Assembly: GCA_949076555.1 (NCBI GenBank)
Contig: CARUOB010000095.1
Coordinates: forward strand, 729-5,746
From: an uncultured Lachnospiraceae bacterium
Lineage (GTDB): Bacteria; Bacillota; Clostridia; Lachnospirales; Lachnospiraceae
DNA: 5,018 bases
Reading direction: 5' to 3'
Shown here: in pieces, positions 1-5,018 of the stretch
How the letters are laid out: the number at the start of each line of letters is the position of its first letter
Numbering within the stretch: position 1 is the first letter of the stretch
Notes under the pieces: model-generated
Databases searched by the model: none
What the model was told of the DNA's origin: nothing
Seen by the model: only the letters and a program-made list of their open reading frames with translations
Position numbers and translations under genes: made by a program

Positions 1-261
1 CTCTTTGTCTCCCTTCCCTATATAATAGGAAAAGACAGCGCCGCCGCCCATACAAAGACCGATCAGCAGCGAATTTAAAAATGTCATCAGTGCATAGGAG
101 GAGCCAACCGCCGCCAGCGCGTCCGCGCCCACAAATTTTCCCACCACCCATGTGTCCGCTATATTATAGCACTGCTGCAGCAGATTTCCTAAAATCATCG
201 GCGCCGCAAATACGAGCAGCGATTTTGTCACATTACCTTTTGTCAAATCATGGTTCATCAT
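1..261 (-). CDS. MATE family efflux transporter, N-terminal part (runs off left edge)
   Basis: The minus strand is open from an ATG at 261-259 to the window edge, giving 87 residues starting MMNHDLTKGNVTKSLLVFAA. The segment APMILGNLLQQCYNIADTW followed by VVGKFVGADALAAVGSS is the typical first transmembrane helix and following loop of clostridial MATE (multi antimicrobial extrusion) proteins. A second hydrophobic stretch covers about residues 54-80. MATE proteins are inner-membrane antiporters of about 450 residues and 12 helices that export cationic drugs or metabolites using a Na+ or H+ gradient; only about a fifth is visible, so the substrate cannot be predicted. Two ATG codons lie in tandem (261 and 258). 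The RBS is weak: a GGA ends 12 bases before the first ATG. An in-frame stop lies upstream at 297-295, so the start cannot move far. A promoter sits about 80 bp upstream. The family call is secure; the exact start is less so. Confidence 0.9.
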   Translation of the reverse strand, partial: MMNHDLTKGNVTKSLLVFAAPMILGNLLQQCYNIADTWVVGKFVGADALAAVGSSYALMTFLNSLLIGLCMGGGAVFSYYIGKGDKE

Positions 262-340
262 ATATATCGCAGATCCGTTTCCCCAATATTTTTCCTAATT
301 CTCTTTCAAATAACAAATACCAAAAAACGGCAACGCTGTA

Positions 341-369
341 ATTATACCACACCTCCTTCTGATTCACAA
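341..369 (-). promoter_or_regulatory. Extended -10 promoter for the MATE gene
   Basis: On the minus strand a perfect TATAAT (346-341) is preceded by TGG, making an extended TGn -10 element. A partial -35, TTGTGA (369-364), lies 17 bp upstream. Transcription would start near 334, leaving an untranslated leader of roughly 70 bases before the MATE ATG at 261. The promoter is divergent from the plus-strand promoter at 442-470, with about 70 bp between them. A perfect Shine-Dalgarno match (AAGGAGGT, 358-351) lies in the spacer but has no usable start codon behind it. Confidence 0.65.
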
Positions 370-434
370 TGATACTTCCGCTCTCTACTCGCATAGACGA
401 TTTACCGTATTATTTCCAACCCTTTTACAAATAA

Positions 435-450
435 ATAGGACTTTACACCT
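435..450 (+). repeat. Left arm of a 16-bp inverted repeat bracketing the small gene
   Basis: ATAGGACTTTACACCT at 435-450 matches the reverse complement of 717-732 at 15 of 16 positions, including 12 uninterrupted bases (439-450 with 717-728). This arm contains the -35 hexamer TTTACA of the promoter for the 53-residue protein, so it could be an operator. It could equally be one end of a small non-autonomous element. No flanking target duplication is visible. Confidence 0.6.
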
Positions 451-470
451 CCGACAAATCCCTTTATAAT
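442..470 (+). promoter_or_regulatory. Near-consensus sigma-A promoter for the 53-residue protein
   Basis: TTTACA (442-447, five of six matches to TTGACA) and a perfect TATAAT (465-470) are separated by exactly 17 bp. Initiation would fall near 477, giving a leader of about 45 bases to the ATG at 523. This is the strongest promoter visible in the window, and the gene behind it is only 53 codons long. The -35 lies inside the left arm of the inverted repeat at 435-450. Confidence 0.75.
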
Positions 471-522
471 AAAAACAGCGAAAGTACGATTATGCATAGC
501 TGTCTGCAAGGAGGGTGAAAGG

Positions 523-684
523 ATGTATGAAATGCCGTCTGATCTGCAATATAAGGATGAACTGAGAAAAGAGGAAATAAGAATTGAAAACGAACTTGAA
601 ATGTTAGAAAAGAAAGAGTACGCGCAGCTTGAGAAAAAACTGAAACGAGATTTAGAACGAATACGTGAAAGCCTGCAAGACTGA
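523..684 (+). CDS. Small highly charged coiled-coil protein, 53 residues, function unknown
   Basis: I do not recognise this protein. It starts MYEMPSDLQYKDELRKEE and ends ESLQD. Of its 53 residues, 28 are charged (12 E, 4 D, 7 K, 5 R). Hydrophobic residues at L14, I21, L25, L28, L36, L40, L44, I47 and L51 follow an approximate three-four spacing, so residues 12-52 should form one amphipathic helix or coiled coil. There is no cysteine, signal peptide or membrane segment, so it is probably cytosolic. The case that it is real rests on context: a near-consensus promoter at 442-470, an AAGGAGG ribosome binding site (508-514) eight bases before the ATG, and a hairpin 31 bases after the stop. It is transcribed alone, convergent with the AKR gene and divergent from the MATE gene. 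Possible roles (adaptor, protein-binding small protein) are guesses. Confidence 0.75.
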   Translation: MYEMPSDLQYKDELRKEEIRIENELEMLEKKEYAQLEKKLKRDLERIRESLQD

Positions 685-715
685 CTTTTCGCAAAAAACG
701 GATAACCCCAAAATC

Positions 716-755
716 AAGGTGTAAAGTCTTATATTGCGGTAAGACCCTACACCTT
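716..755 (+). terminator. Imperfect hairpin, probable bidirectional terminator
   Basis: The arm 716-731 (AAGGTGTAaaGTCTTA) pairs with 740-755 (TAAGACccTACACCTT), giving 8 plus 6 base pairs around one 2x2 mismatch, with an 8-base loop. On the plus strand it is followed by TCTTTAT, a short T-rich tail, 31 bases after the stop of the 53-residue protein. On the minus strand it lies about 58 bases after the AKR stop and is followed by GATTTTGG. It lies between two convergent genes, so it could serve both. The stem is not GC-rich and the T-tracts are broken, so termination may be partial. Confidence 0.55.
717..732 (+). repeat. Right arm of the 16-bp inverted repeat
   Basis: AGGTGTAAAGTCTTAT is the reverse complement of 435-450 except for one base. 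It doubles as most of the left arm of the terminator hairpin at 716-755. A third, weaker copy in the same orientation as the left arm (GACCCTACACCT, 743-754, 10 of 12) forms the other side of that hairpin. The left arm at 435-450 lies upstream of the predicted transcription start, so its relation to this arm is at the DNA level and not within the transcript. Confidence 0.6.
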
Positions 756-812
756 TCTTTATGACACGTCATACCTGTCGCGACATTTCACCGAGAATAT
801 CCGAAAGGAAAA

Positions 813-1805
813 CTACCCTTCCAGAATCTCATCAATTTTTCGCCTCTCCTCCTCACAAAAGGATGTGTTCCCAATCATCCCGATATTATCAAGCACCTGC
901 GCCGGACGCGACGCGCCGATCAGCACACTGGTAATATCGCCGTCCCTGAGAATCCATGCCAAAGCCATCTGCGCAAGAGACTGTCCCCTTTGCGCCGCAA
1001 GCTCATTCAGGCTCCCGATCTTTTGTAGCATTTCTTCTGTGACGGCGCTCTCTTTTAAGAAACGGCCGTCTGTCCGGACGCGGCTGTCTTCCGGAATGCC
1101 TTTCAGATAGCGGTCTGTGAGAAGTCCCTGTGCCAGCGGAGAGAAGGTGATCACACCAATCCCGCTTGCTGCCGCATAGTCTTTGAGCCCGTCCTTCTCA
1201 ATGGTCCGGTCAAGCATGGAATATCTTCTCTGGTTAATAATAAACGGTGTCCCCATCTGTTTAAAAAGATCCGCAATCGCTGCCGTCTGTTCTCTGTCAT
1301 AATTGGAAATACCCACATACAGCGCCTTTCCGCTTCTGACGATACCGTCCAGCGCTCTTGCCGTTTCCTGAAGCGGCGTCTCGGGATCGGGTCTGTGATG
1401 GTAGTAGATATCCACGTACTCTATGCCCATGCGGCGCAGGCTTTGATCCAGACTTGCAACCAGATATTTCTTGCTGCCCCAGTTTCCATAAGGACCCGGC
1501 CACATATCATATCCGGCCTTCGTGGAAATGACCAGTTCATCCCGATAGACGCCCAGACTCTTTTTCAAAATCCTTCCGAAATTTTCTTCCGCCGCGCCAT
1601 ACACAGGTCCATAATTATTCGCCAAGTCAAAATGTGTAATCCCATGGTCAAAAGCCGTATGGCACACCGCTTCCATGTTTTCAAAGTTCCCGTTTGAACC
1701 GAAATTATGCCATAAGCCCAGAGAAACCGCCGGAAGCAAAAGTCCGCTTCTGCCACAGCGGTGATAGGGCATCGTTTCATATCTTTTTTCGTCTGCCATA
1801 TACAT
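813..1805 (-). CDS. gpr: Aldo-keto reductase, YghZ/Gpr type (L-glyceraldehyde 3-phosphate reductase-like)
   Basis: This is a cytosolic NADPH-dependent aldo-keto reductase of 330 residues. From memory it matches Escherichia coli YghZ/Gpr (AKR14A, about 346 residues) closely: SLGLWHNFG, HGITHFDLANNYGP, STKAGYDMWPGPYG, VASLDQSLRRMGIEYVDI, FSPLAQGLLT, RGQSLAQMALAW and SVLIGASR are shared or nearly shared blocks. The AKR catalytic tetrad is present as D60, Y65, K96 and H137. YghZ reduces L-glyceraldehyde 3-phosphate and other reactive aldehydes such as methylglyoxal; the exact substrate here is inference, and related clostridial proteins may act on other carbonyls. The frame stays open to a TTG at 1835, but the ATG at 1805 is preferred: it follows GGAGG by 11 bases and its N-terminus (MYMADEKRY) aligns with that of YghZ. 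An ATG at 1799 is a lesser alternative. The gene stands alone and converges on the 53-residue gene. Its C-terminus is shorter than in E. coli. Confidence 0.92.
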   Translation of the reverse strand: MYMADEKRYETMPYHRCGRSGLLLPAVSLGLWHNFGSNGNFENMEAVCHTAFDHGITHFDLANNYGPVYGAAEENFGRILKKSLGVYRDELVISTKAGYDMWPGPYGNWGSKKYLVASLDQSLRRMGIEYVDIYYHHRPDPETPLQETARALDGIVRSGKALYVGISNYDREQTAAIADLFKQMGTPFIINQRRYSMLDRTIEKDGLKDYAAASGIGVITFSPLAQGLLTDRYLKGIPEDSRVRTDGRFLKESAVTEEMLQKIGSLNELAAQRGQSLAQMALAWILRDGDITSVLIGASRPAQVLDNIGMIGNTSFCEEERRKIDEILEG

Positions 1806-1816
1806 GATCGTTCTAT

Positions 1817-1821
1817 CCTCC
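1817..1821 (-). promoter_or_regulatory. Ribosome binding site deciding the AKR start
   Basis: GGAGG on the minus strand lies inside the longer open frame, downstream of the TTG at 1835, and 11 bases before the ATG at 1805 (17 before the ATG at 1799). Its position argues that translation begins at 1805 and that the upstream ten codons are untranslated. Confidence 0.6.
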
Positions 1822-1843
1822 ATATCATAAATCAACGTTATTC

Positions 1844-1849
1844 GTTATA
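1844..1849 (-). promoter_or_regulatory. Possible -10 element for the AKR gene
   Basis: TATAAC on the minus strand (five of six) would start transcription near 1837, about 30 bases before the AKR ATG. No good -35 is present at the usual spacing; the nearest candidate, TTGTAC (1875-1870), is 20 bp away. This is a weak call. Confidence 0.3.
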
Positions 1850-1926
1850 CTAACATATATCACCGATACGTACAACTGTGTGACTGCCTTTTCCATTACC
1901 ATTTATTTTTTCCGCTTTTACAACAT

Positions 1927-1955
1927 TTGACTCGCAAAATGAAAAATTCTATGAG
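1927..1955 (+). promoter_or_regulatory. Probable promoter for the CYTH gene
   Basis: TTGACT (1927-1932, five of six) is followed after 17 bp by TATGAG (1950-1955, four of six). An overlapping GATAAT (1955-1960, five of six) is a better hexamer at poorer spacing. Initiation near 1962-1967 would give a leader of about 75-80 bases before the ATG at 2043. It lies in the 237-bp divergent region shared with the AKR gene. Confidence 0.5.
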
Positions 1956-1963
1956 ATAATAAC

Positions 1964-2021
1964 TACGCTGACAGCGTCTAATGCTCATGGTACGCCTCTG
2001 ATACACTTTCCGGCCAAGCCG
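1964..2021 (+). other. Two short hairpins in the CYTH 5' leader
   Basis: ACGCTGACAGCGT (1964-1976) can form a 5-bp stem with a 3-base loop, and CGGCCAAGCCG (2011-2021) a 4-bp stem with a 3-base loop. The first lies at the predicted transcript start and the second ends ten bases before the AAGGAG ribosome binding site (2031-2036). They may stabilise the message or tune initiation. They are short enough to be chance, and no known riboswitch is recognisable. Confidence 0.3.
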
Positions 2022-2042
2022 CTGTTTCGAAAGGAGCTCATC

Positions 2043-2546
2043 ATGGAAATCGAACGCAAATTCACAGTCAAAACCCTTCCGGTCAATCTGGAATCCTACC
2101 CCTGCCGTATCATCGAGCAGGCCTACCTAAACACTGACCCGGTTGTCAGAATCCGCAAGGAGGACGACTCCTATTATCTGACCTACAAAGGAAAAGGGCT
2201 GCTCGCCAGAGAGGAGTACAATCTCCCCCTAAACGAAGCGTCCTACTATCACCTGCGTGAAAAGGCGGACGGAAATATCCTCTCCAAAAAACGGTATGTC
2301 ATTCCCATTGAGCATCCGCAGTTCCACCCGACATATGTGTCGTCGGCAGGAAATTTAGTTGACCAGCTTAGTCTGTGCGTCGAGCTTGATATTTTCGAGC
2401 CGCCCTTCGCCCCTTTGATAATAGCGGAAGTGGAGTTCCCGGACAAAGAAACGGCGGAAGCGTTTCTCCCTCTTGACTGGTTTAGTCAAGACGTCACAAA
2501 CGATCCCGCCTATCATAATTCTAACCTGAGCCGTCAGATTTTTTGA
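2043..2546 (+). CDS. CYTH domain protein (triphosphate tunnel metalloenzyme)
   Basis: This 167-residue protein begins MEIERKF, the ExExK signature of the CYTH/TTM superfamily (E2, E4, K6), directly at the N-terminus as usual. Tunnel-lining charged residues follow in the expected order: R36 and R38 (VVRIRKE), K49 and K51 (TYKGKG), R56-E58 (REE), K82-R84 (KKRY), E114 and D116 (VELDIFE), and E129 and E131 (AEVEF). The end, DVTNDPAYHNSNLSR, is the conserved C-terminal block of short bacterial CYTH proteins. Members bind triphosphate-bearing substrates with divalent metal. Clostridial relatives hydrolyse inorganic tripolyphosphate; others are class IV adenylate cyclases or thiamine triphosphatases. 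Tripolyphosphatase activity is the likeliest but is inference, because the fold tolerates several reactions. The start is fixed by AAGGAG (2031-2036) six bases before the ATG and by the position of the motif. The length is normal for the stand-alone form. It converges on the LacI gene with only 22 bp between stops. Confidence 0.9.
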   Translation: MEIERKFTVKTLPVNLESYPCRIIEQAYLNTDPVVRIRKEDDSYYLTYKGKGLLAREEYNLPLNEASYYHLREKADGNILSKKRYVIPIEHPQFHPTYVSSAGNLVDQLSLCVELDIFEPPFAPLIIAEVEFPDKETAEAFLPLDWFSQDVTNDPAYHNSNLSRQIF

Positions 2547-2568
2547 CACTGTGCCTTCGTTTCCACTG

Positions 2569-3606
2569 TCACTCTTTGCAGGGCCCGGTCGATTCCCTCA
2601 CCACAAGTTCCGCCGGAAAGACAATCTGCTGGTGCTCCTTTCGTTCCCCGATCACATCAAGCAGCAGACGGATGGTCTTTTTCGCCATCTCCTCCACCGG
2701 CTGTTTGATCGTGGTTAGCTTCGGATTGTAATACTCTCCCATCTCAATGCCGTCATACCCGGCTACCGATATATCTTCCGGAATCCTTTTTCCGGCTTCG
2801 AGCACGGCACGGCAGGCGCCGATGGCCAGCGCGTCAGCCACCGCATAGATGGCTGTCACTTCCCGCCCGGACTCTAACAGCTTCTTCGCTGTCAGGTAGC
2901 CGTTTTCCATGGAGTAATGCTCGATGTCCTCCTGCACATAACAGATCAGGTCATCCGGTACTTCAAGCCCACACTCCGCATAAGCCCTCCGGAATCCCTC
3001 CATACGCAGCCGACCGATGGGCCGCTCCGACCGCTCCGTAATCAGGGCTATTTTTCTGTGCCCCAATCTGAGCAGATACTCCGTCATCTTTTTGCTTTCC
3101 ATCCTGTCGTCCACCGCAATGTTGGAAAACTCCATCTTATTGATCTGATCCGGCACATTGACTCCTATGGTACTGAAAATAAATGGCACTTTCAGCTTCC
3201 TGATCTTTTCCTCGGAATGTTCAAATTTACCGCCGAGAAAAACGATGCCGCGCAGGCGCTTCTCCTTCTCCAGCTCAAGCGCCACGTCGATCTCGTCCTC
3301 CTGTTCCTCCACATGCCGGAGCACAAGCGCATATTTGTTTCGCTGTGTCTCTTCCTCTATAATCTGAATCATGCTGCTGAAAAACGGATTCGTAATTCCC
3401 TTCACCAGCACTGCGATACATTTGGCATCCGTTCTCTTCAAGTTTCTGGCACTGTTGTTTGGAATAAAACCGGCCTGGTCAATTACCTCAAGAATCATTT
3501 TCTTGGTTTCCGGATTGATATCCGGATGATTATTGATTGCCCGGGAGACCGTACTGACGCCCACACCGCACTGTTTCGCTATGTCTTTTATCGTAATTTC
3601 CGCCAT
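2569..3606 (-). CDS. LacI family transcriptional regulator, probably of the adjacent maltodextrin locus
   Basis: This 345-residue protein has the standard LacI/GalR layout. An N-terminal helix-turn-helix spans about residues 4-25 (TIKDIAKQCGVGVSTVSRAI). A hinge helix follows at about 49-58 (PNNSARNLKR), with the minor-groove leucine at L56. A periplasmic-binding-protein-like sugar domain runs from about 62 to the end, with VADALAIGA (256-264) and VAGYDGIEMGEYYNP (281-295) typical of its second lobe. It should bind palindromic operators as a dimer and respond to a sugar or sugar phosphate. The ligand is not readable from sequence; the malQ gene just upstream on the same strand suggests a malto-oligosaccharide regulator (MalR-like role). 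The frame opens at a TTG at 3642, but the ATG at 3606 gives the canonical MAEITIKDIAK start and follows a GGGGGAT ribosome binding site by a few bases; the ATG at 3624 is a less likely alternative. Confidence 0.93.
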   Translation of the reverse strand: MAEITIKDIAKQCGVGVSTVSRAINNHPDINPETKKMILEVIDQAGFIPNNSARNLKRTDAKCIAVLVKGITNPFFSSMIQIIEEETQRNKYALVLRHVEEQEDEIDVALELEKEKRLRGIVFLGGKFEHSEEKIRKLKVPFIFSTIGVNVPDQINKMEFSNIAVDDRMESKKMTEYLLRLGHRKIALITERSERPIGRLRMEGFRRAYAECGLEVPDDLICYVQEDIEHYSMENGYLTAKKLLESGREVTAIYAVADALAIGACRAVLEAGKRIPEDISVAGYDGIEMGEYYNPKLTTIKQPVEEMAKKTIRLLLDVIGERKEHQQIVFPAELVVRESTGPCKE

Positions 3607-3649
3607 CTGTATCCCCCGCCGCATATTATGCCTTTGCTCCAAAATCCGC

Positions 3650-3667
3650 GGACGAGCAGGCTCGTCC
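3650..3667 (-). other. Hairpin 3 of the malQ-LacI intergenic array
   Basis: GGACGAG and CTCGTCC form a perfect 7-bp GC-rich stem closed by a 4-base loop. On the minus strand it is the last of three consecutive hairpins before the LacI gene and is followed by GCGGATTTTGG, which has only four T residues, so it is a poor intrinsic terminator. One base separates it from hairpin 2. Confidence 0.65.
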
Positions 3668-3668
3668 C

Positions 3669-3697
3669 GGAGAATGCCCGTATTTTGGGCATTCTCC
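3669..3697 (-). other. Hairpin 2 of the malQ-LacI intergenic array
   Basis: A perfect 11-bp inverted repeat (GGAGAATGCCC with GGGCATTCTCC) surrounds a 7-base loop. It is the strongest single hairpin in the window. It is not followed by T residues on either strand, so it does not look like a classical terminator. It could act as a processing or mRNA-stabilising element, or be part of a dispersed repeat. Confidence 0.7.
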
Positions 3698-3698
3698 C

Positions 3699-3764
3699 GT
3701 GTGAGACTTAGTACTTCTTAACGAAGCAGCCTCTGCTGCTGAGTTCTAGAAGTTCTTCTCACAC
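3699..3764 (-). other. Hairpin 1 of the malQ-LacI intergenic array, long interrupted stem
   Basis: On the minus strand GTGTGAGA (3764-3757) pairs with TCTCACAC (3706-3699). Inside it AGAAGT/ACTTCT and AAC/GTT in corresponding positions pair around small bulges. The tip is AGCAGC/GCTGCT (3740-3735 with 3730-3725) with a 4-base loop. In all about 23 base pairs are formed over 66 bases. The stem begins at the last base of the malQ TAG stop, so terminating ribosomes would cover its 5' side. Confidence 0.6.
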
Positions 3765-5018
3765 TATGATCTCACTCTGCCGTAGAGCTTTGACATTTCC
3801 CTAATCCGTGCCGCCAGCTCACTCGTAAACTGTCCGGACAGCATCCGCCACTTCCAGTTCGTCCCCAGCGTGGAGGGCATATTGGTTCTGGCTTCCGTGC
3901 CAAGTCCCAGATAATCCTGCATCGGAATCACGCAGGTATCGGAAACGCTGGCCATGGCCGCCCTGATAAACTCCCACTGCACGTCCTTTTTCGCCTTGAT
4001 ATTCAGATATCTCTTTGCAAATGCCTTATCCTTGCGGTTCAACTTCTCAAACCAGCCAATCGTCGTGTCATTATCATGTGTTCCCGTGTAGACGATGCTG
4101 TTAGCCACATAATTGTGCGGAAGATAATCGCTTTCCTCTCTGGAGTCAAAGGCAAACTGCAAAATCTTCATGCCGGGATATCCGGTCTTTTTCACCAGAT
4201 CAATGACCGATTTGGTCAAAAATCCGAGATCCTCCGCGATCACCGCCTTTTTCCCAAGTTTCGCCTTCATGGTCTGGAAGATATCGTAGCCGGGGCCTTT
4301 TTCCCAATGCCCGAACTCCGCCGTCTCGTCACCGAAGGGAATGGAGTAATACTCGTCAAACCCCCTGAAATGATCGATCCGCACCACATCATAGAGCTTA
4401 TAACAGTAGTCGATCCGCTTCATCCACCACGCATAGTCCGTTTCCTTATGATAATCCCAGCGGTAGAGCGGGTTTCCCCAAAGCTGTCCTGTGGCGGAAA
4501 AAGCGTCCGGCGGGCAGCCCGCCACAGCCACGGGCGTCAGCGTCTCATCCAGCTGGAAAAGCTCCGGATTTGCCCACGTATCCGAGCTGTCAAATGCCAC
4601 ATAAATGGGAATATCCCCGATGATCTCGATCTTCTTCCTGTTCGCGTACTCTTTCAGCGCAAACCACTGCTTGGCGAAGAGATACTGCTGGAACTGGTAA
4701 AAAGCCACTTCTTCCGCGTACTTTTCGGTATACCTCTTCATCGCCTCCGGCTTGCGCAGCTTGATATCCTCATCCCACTCAGCCCAGCTCTTGCCGCCAA
4801 ATGCATTCTTCACCGCCATATAGAGCGCATAATCCTTCAGCCAGTAGGCATTCTCCTCCACAAACTTCTGATACGCCTCGTCCTCCTCGATATGGCTGTT
4901 TTCAAACGCCGTCTTTAACACCTTAAACCGGGACAGATAAATCTTTTCGTAATCAACATAAACGTCGTCATCCCCAAAGTCATACTGCTCACAGTCCGCT
5001 TTCGTCAGACAGCCTTCC
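3764..5018 (-). CDS. malQ: 4-alpha-glucanotransferase (amylomaltase), C-terminal 417 residues; N-terminus beyond right edge
   Basis: MalQ is a cytosolic GH77 disproportionating enzyme that transfers alpha-1,4-glucan segments between malto-oligosaccharides, releasing glucose and building longer chains. The frame is open to the window edge, so the GTG at 4921 is an internal valine; upstream codons continue as KADCEQYDFGDDD and VDYEKIYLSRFKV, typical MalQ sequence. Full-length bacterial MalQ is about 500 residues, so roughly 80-90 are missing. GH77 signatures are intact: GDIPIYVAFDSSDTWANPE; RIDHFRGF with the nucleophile aspartate (codon 4375-4373); VIAEDLG with the acid/base glutamate (4234-4232); and YTGTHDNDT with the transition-state aspartate (4075-4073). 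The 250s-like loop and the QDYLGLGTEARTNMPS block near the C-terminus are also present. It precedes the LacI gene on the same strand, separated by three hairpins, which fits a maltodextrin or glycogen utilisation locus. Its promoter is not in the window. Confidence 0.96.
   Translation of the reverse strand, partial: EGCLTKADCEQYDFGDDDVYVDYEKIYLSRFKVLKTAFENSHIEEDEAYQKFVEENAYWLKDYALYMAVKNAFGGKSWAEWDEDIKLRKPEAMKRYTEKYAEEVAFYQFQQYLFAKQWFALKEYANRKKIEIIGDIPIYVAFDSSDTWANPELFQLDETLTPVAVAGCPPDAFSATGQLWGNPLYRWDYHKETDYAWWMKRIDYCYKLYDVVRIDHFRGFDEYYSIPFGDETAEFGHWEKGPGYDIFQTMKAKLGKKAVIAEDLGFLTKSVIDLVKKTGYPGMKILQFAFDSREESDYLPHNYVANSIVYTGTHDNDTTIGWFEKLNRKDKAFAKRYLNIKAKKDVQWEFIRAAMASVSDTCVIPMQDYLGLGTEARTNMPSTLGTNWKWRMLSGQFTSELAARIREMSKLYGRVRS

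Noticed and set aside
248..352. 34-codon leader frame starting GTG upstream of and overlapping the MATE start
   Set aside because: The GTG overlaps the Shine-Dalgarno sequence itself, and the start would lie upstream of the predicted transcription start.
464..772. 102-codon open frame on the minus strand
   Set aside because: It runs antisense through the small gene's promoter -10, RBS, coding region and terminator, has no recognisable features, and competes with a well-supported plus-strand unit.
776..785. Perfect 10-bp palindrome TGTCGCGACA downstream of the AKR stop
   Set aside because: A single isolated palindrome between convergent gene ends, not near a promoter and without T-tract; no role can be supported.
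1836..1850. Repeated CGTTAT near the AKR -10, considered as an operator
   Set aside because: The two copies are only six bases each and do not form a LacI- or cre-type palindrome.
1981..2001. Six-codon upstream frame (MLMVRL) in the CYTH leader
   Set aside because: It has no ribosome binding site and is of a length expected by chance.
2917..3711. 264-codon open frame on the plus strand
   Set aside because: It lies opposite the LacI gene and extends across the hairpin array; the protein has no recognisable domain, and the minus-strand frame has clear family motifs throughout. It is a codon-bias shadow.
4076..4918. 280-codon open frame on the plus strand
   Set aside because: It is fully antisense to malQ, has no family features, and the GH77 catalytic motifs lie on the other strand.
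1..5018. tRNA, rRNA, CRISPR array, transposase or phage genes
   Set aside because: No tRNA-like cloverleaf, regularly spaced direct repeats, transposase motifs or phage proteins were seen on either strand.

Overview
The window looks like chromosomal DNA of a low-to-moderate GC Firmicute, most likely a gut clostridium of the Lachnospiraceae type. The support is AAGGAGG-type ribosome binding sites, sigma-A-like TTGACA/TATAAT promoters, and the gene families present: a clostridial-style MATE transporter, a short CYTH protein, and a LacI regulator next to malQ. This placement is inference from style and content; no marker gene is present.

Layout, left to right. (1) 1-261, minus strand: the first 87 codons of a MATE-family efflux transporter running off the left edge, with an extended -10 promoter at 341-369. 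(2) 442-755, plus strand: a compact single-gene unit with a near-consensus promoter, a strong RBS, an unrecognised 53-residue charged coiled-coil protein (523-684) and a hairpin that can act as terminator. A 16-bp inverted repeat (15/16) brackets this unit. (3) 813-1805, minus strand: an aldo-keto reductase of the YghZ/Gpr (AKR14) type. (4) 2043-2546, plus strand: a CYTH-domain triphosphate tunnel protein, convergent with the next gene. (5) 2569-3606, minus strand: a LacI-family repressor. (6) 3650-3764: three hairpins placed end to end with single-base gaps, starting at the last base of the malQ stop codon. (7) 3764-5018, minus strand: the C-terminal 417 residues of MalQ (4-alpha-glucanotransferase), whose N-terminus lies beyond the right edge.

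The functional core is malQ followed by the LacI regulator in the same orientation, which suggests a malto-oligosaccharide or glycogen utilisation locus whose repressor senses a sugar. The hairpin array between them probably shapes how much malQ transcript continues into the regulator. The AKR, CYTH and MATE genes are separate units with no obvious shared pathway.

I did not find a clear new multi-gene system. The two things most worth following are the triple-hairpin array between malQ and the LacI gene, and the small coiled-coil gene with its bracketing inverted repeat.
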